Under the pieces are notes generated by a model, which made no database searches, was not told where the DNA came from, and saw nothing but the letters and a program-made list of their open reading frames with translations. Of a DNA stretch of 8,738 nucleotides, positions 7,054-8,738 are shown piece by piece. The position numbers were made by a program, and so were the translations under genes. Source of the stretch: Deltaproteobacteria bacterium (GTDB lineage: Bacteria > Desulfobacterota > Desulfomonilia > UBA1062). Numbering within the stretch: position 1 is the stretch's first letter; the number at the start of each line of letters is the position of its first letter. The stretch is from the NCBI GenBank assembly GCA_023230665.1, contig JALNWY010000128.1, positions 1 through 8,738 of the forward strand, written 5' to 3'.

Positions 7054-7164
7054 CACACCGCAGTGAAGATACAGAGAGGGAGGAGAAGAGAACAGCCCTG
7101 GTTGAAAACAAAGTGTCATCGCGAACATGCAAGTGCATTGACGTGGTCACCGATACCACACCTT
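7054..7164. other. Convergent intergenic gap without recognisable features
   Basis: This 111-base gap separates the stop of the AlbA_2 fragment from the opposite-facing stop of the DUF4143 ATPase. I see no hairpin with a T-tract, no RNA gene and no protein remnant. If transcription of either gene ends here, it is not by an obvious intrinsic terminator. Confidence 0.5.
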
Positions 7165-8399
7165 TCAGATCGCCTTCAAGTCGAGACTGTCGGTGTTGAG
7201 AAGGAAGTCGTACACACTCATGATGAGAATCCCCTCGTCTGCATACCGTGGGGCAGGGGTATCTTTGACGATGATGATCTTTCTAAAAGAATCATCAACG
7301 TGGCTGAATGGACGCTTCTCTTGTGCAAGCTTCTCCGCCCCCTCAACGGTAAGAGCTGACTGGATATAAGAGCGGGCAGAGCCCTTGTTGCAGACAAAAT
7401 CAATCTCAAGCTGCTTTCTCTTGGAGCTTCCACTCACTGCATCTCGTTCACCGATGGGGACGACCCCGACATCCACATTGTAGAGCCGGCGTATAAGTTC
7501 ATTGTAGACGATGTTCTCCATGGCCTGTGTTTCTTCCAGTTGCCTGAAGTTGATCCTGGCGTTCCTGAGCCCGATGTCTGAGAAATAGTACTTGCACGGG
7601 GAGCCGATATACCCCCTGCCTTTCACGTTGTACCGTACAGCGCGCGAGATGGGGAAAGCATCAGAGAGGCAGTCGATGTATTTGGATATGCTCTTGAAGG
7701 TGTTCGAGAGCTTTGTCGGGTTTGTCAATGATCCGATGGAGGAAGAGAGGAAGTTCAAGATATCATCAAGGGTGTCCGGGTCTTCCAGGCTGTTCCGGTT
7801 CATCACATCCTTGCTGTAGGTCTCTTCAAAGAGGCGCTTCAGCAGCACGTTTTTTCTTCGCTGGTGGGCAGGAGTACAACGGGGGGCAACCCCCCGTAGA
7901 GGATGTACTGCCTGTACCCGTCATACACGGACCCCTCATACGCATCCATGAACTCAGAAAAACTGAGGGGTGAAACAGAGATTTCATCCCCGCGTCCCCG
8001 AAATTCCGTAACCACGTCCTTCGATAAAAATCGGGCGTTGCTTCCGGTCACAGAGAGGTCTACATTCGGCATCCGCAAAAGTCCGTTCACGACCGATTCA
8101 AACTCATCCAAGAGTTGGATTTCATCAAGCAGTATATAATGCATCCCGTCATCTTTGACCAGGACTTTCACATACGGGTAGAACTCATGCGGATCTTTGA
8201 ATCTGAGATTCTCAAAGGTGTCGAAGCTGATCTCGATGATGTGGGATGGCTTAACGCCCTGTGAGAGGAGACGGCGTTTAAACAGCGTGAAGATGAGGTA
8301 GCTCTTGCCCACCCTCCTCATTCCCGTCACGGTTTTTATCAGATGGTTGCATTGCTTGCGGATGAGGGTGTCCACATATTGTTCACGTTTGAATTCCAT
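7165..8399 (-). pseudogene. AAA_14/DUF4143 ATPase, full length but frameshifted
   Basis: Two overlapping minus-strand readings (8399 to 7839, and 7848 to 7165) together give one ATPase of about 411 residues, the usual family length. Part one has Walker A GMRRVGKS (26-33), Walker B YILLDE (88-93), sensor TGSN (118-121), an RGRG arginine element (134-137) and the linker YGGLPPVVLLPTSEEK. Part two continues with LLKRLFEETYSKDV and the C-terminal DUF4143 domain, with nuclease-like residues in EIDFV followed by YIQSA. The break is at six A (complement of 7850-7855). One more A would restore EEK-N-VLLKRLF, so it is a one-base deletion or a homopolymer sequencing error. The start at 8399 is preferred because GGAAG lies five bases upstream and MEFKREQYVDTLIRK is the family's normal opening; ATG 8411 lies in the palindrome arm. 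Many such ATPases are paralogous orphan genes of unknown function, some suggested as mobile or defence-related. If the shift is real the gene is inactive. Confidence 0.85.
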
Positions 8400-8410
8400 G
8401 CGCTCTTCCA

Positions 8411-8446
8411 TTACGGGAAAATGCACAGAGATGCATTTTCCCGTAA
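8411..8446. repeat. Perfect 15-bp inverted repeat ahead of the frameshifted ATPase
   Basis: TTACGGGAAAATGCA (8411-8425) and TGCATTTTCCCGTAA (8432-8446) are exact reverse complements separated by six bases (CAGAGA). The site ends 11 bases before the preferred ATPase start and contains an alternative ATG. As DNA it is a strong operator candidate. As RNA it would form a stable hairpin right before the ribosome binding site (GGAAG). Neither arm is followed by a T-tract, so it is not an intrinsic terminator. Confidence 0.8.
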
Positions 8447-8520
8447 GCATACGATTGTGGGTGCTGTTCCAATGCTGTCACTTCTTATCATTGACAACAA
8501 AATCATATTTACAAGATACC

Positions 8521-8601
8521 TCTAGGGAGCTCATACATGATCTGGAAGAGAAAGGAGCGATAGGCCCGAAGGTAATGGAGGGTCCGTCCCGCAGACTTTA
8601 G
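8521..8601 (+). pseudogene. Possible C-terminal remnant of an FtsK/SpoIIIE-like translocase
   Basis: The plus strand reads SRELIHDLEEKGAIGP, then KVMEGPSRRL and a stop at 8599-8601. It resembles the end of the FtsK gamma winged helix (pattern A-x-x-x-I/V-x-x-L/M-E-x-x-G-I/V-V/I-G-P, then G-x-x-x-R-x-V/L). Residues upstream in the same frame are not FtsK-like and no DNA-reading helix is visible. If genuine, this is a short scar from recombination at an FtsK gene or an element-encoded translocase. The rest of the 223-base gap between the two ATPase genes (8447-8672) shows no other gene. This is a weak call made from a short match. Confidence 0.25.
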
Positions 8602-8653
8602 GTTTTAGGTGCATGAAACTTTAGGTTTTACTATGTCTTGACTTTAGGTTTTA
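8595..8653 (+). repeat. Three 13-bp direct repeats at a 23-bp period
   Basis: ACTTTAGGTTTTA occurs without mismatch at 8595-8607, 8618-8630 and 8641-8653. The two 10-base spacers (GGTGCATGAA and CTATGTCTTG) are unrelated in sequence, so selection appears to act on the 13-mer and on the spacing. A 23-bp period is close to two helical turns, placing the three sites on about the same DNA face. The third copy begins inside the -35 hexamer of the next promoter. This is the layout expected for cooperative binding of a regulator. Iterons are another reading, but no replication gene is present. Confidence 0.85.
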
Positions 8654-8666
8654 TAGATTTTATAGT
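8638..8666 (+). promoter_or_regulatory. Strong sigma-70-type promoter for the last gene, probably leaderless
   Basis: TTGACT (8638-8643) and TATAGT (8661-8666) each match consensus at 5 of 6 positions and are exactly 17 bases apart. The expected transcription start, six or seven bases after the -10, falls at about 8672-8673, which is the first base of the ATG. No proper Shine-Dalgarno exists between (GTGGAATC only). The transcript would be leaderless or nearly so. The third direct repeat covers the -35 box and most of the spacer. Confidence 0.7.
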
Positions 8667-8672
8667 GGAATC

Positions 8673-8738
8673 ATGATAGAACGAAGAGCAAAAGATGCAT
8701 TTGTGAGACTCGCCTCACAGTTCCCGGTGGTGGCAGTG
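8673..8738 (+). CDS. N-terminus of a second AAA/DUF4143 ATPase, cut by the window end
   Basis: The ATG at 8673 opens a frame that continues past the window edge and encodes MIERRAKDAFVRLASQFP then VVAV. This is the standard opening of the other common AAA_14/DUF4143 subgroup, in which the next residues are a TGPRQSGKTT Walker A; those lie outside the window. The gene diverges from the frameshifted ATPase of the GMRRVGKS subgroup and has its own promoter and three upstream direct repeats. With 22 residues visible the family call rests on the opening pattern. Whether the gene is intact cannot be seen. Function is unknown for the family at large. Confidence 0.7.
   Translation, partial: MIERRAKDAFVRLASQFPVVAV

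Noticed and set aside
7850..7860. Programmed -1 frameshift at the A run
   Set aside because: In the gene's frame the codons are GAA GAA AAA ACG, which do not form a standard X-XXY-YYZ heptamer. The family is not known to me to use frameshifting. A simple indel explains it.
7879..7897. Hairpin ACGGGGGG-CAA-CCCCCCGT as a terminator or frameshift stimulator
   Set aside because: It encodes the conserved GGLPP stretch of the ATPase. On the coding strand it lies upstream of the slip site, while stimulatory structures lie downstream, and it has no T-tract.
8595..8653. Short CRISPR array
   Set aside because: The repeats are only 13 bp and the spacers 10 bp, far too short, and no cas gene is present. 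Promoter-linked operator sites fit better.

Overview
The first 5.6 kb is a compact, G+C-rich (roughly 60% by eye), plus-strand metal-uptake region. The remaining 3.1 kb is a visibly more A+T-rich accessory region of broken and mobile-looking genes. The substrate-binding protein has a cleavable signal peptide without a lipobox cysteine, which points to a diderm bacterium. The mix of FeoB/FeoC, a NikR-type regulator, HipA-like and Schlafen/AlbA_2 fragments and several AAA/DUF4143 ATPases would fit a free-living or host-associated spirochaete of the Sphaerochaeta type. That taxonomic guess comes from memory and is weak.

Region 1 (1-2551): the 3' two-thirds or more of feoB (ferrous iron permease, 5' end outside the window), a FeoC-like winged-helix protein with four cysteines, and a NikR-family ribbon-helix-helix regulator. 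The regulator keeps the NikR DNA-reading strand but has lost most of the nickel ligands.

Region 2 (2552-5600): a promoter followed directly by a perfect 11-bp inverted repeat whose core, GTAACA-N16-TGTTAC, has the same spacing as the E. coli NikR operator. It precedes a tightly coupled three-gene ABC importer of the iron-complex/cobalamin/haem class: periplasmic binding protein, FecCD-type permease and FepC/BtuD-type ATPase. The genes overlap by 1 and 4 bases. The simplest reading is that the divergent NikR homologue controls this importer, probably together with the Feo system, in answer to a metal signal that need not be nickel.

Region 3 (5597-7053): a scrap yard. It holds the N-terminal piece of a conserved uncharacterised protein, then the C-terminal 48 residues of a HipA-like protein on the opposite strand, then an AlbA_2/GHKL-ATPase protein lacking the start of its AlbA_2 domain. 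The three pieces abut almost to the base, so this is an illegitimate-recombination junction.

Region 4 (7165-8738): two divergent ATPase genes of the AAA_14/DUF4143 type. The minus-strand gene is full length but frameshifted in a homopolymer. The plus-strand gene has only its first 22 codons in the window. Each has its own striking control-like DNA: a perfect 15-bp inverted repeat at the start of the first, and three 13-bp direct repeats at an exact 23-bp period upstream of the second. The last repeat runs into a near-consensus promoter that would give a leaderless transcript. A short FtsK-like C-terminal remnant lies between the two genes.
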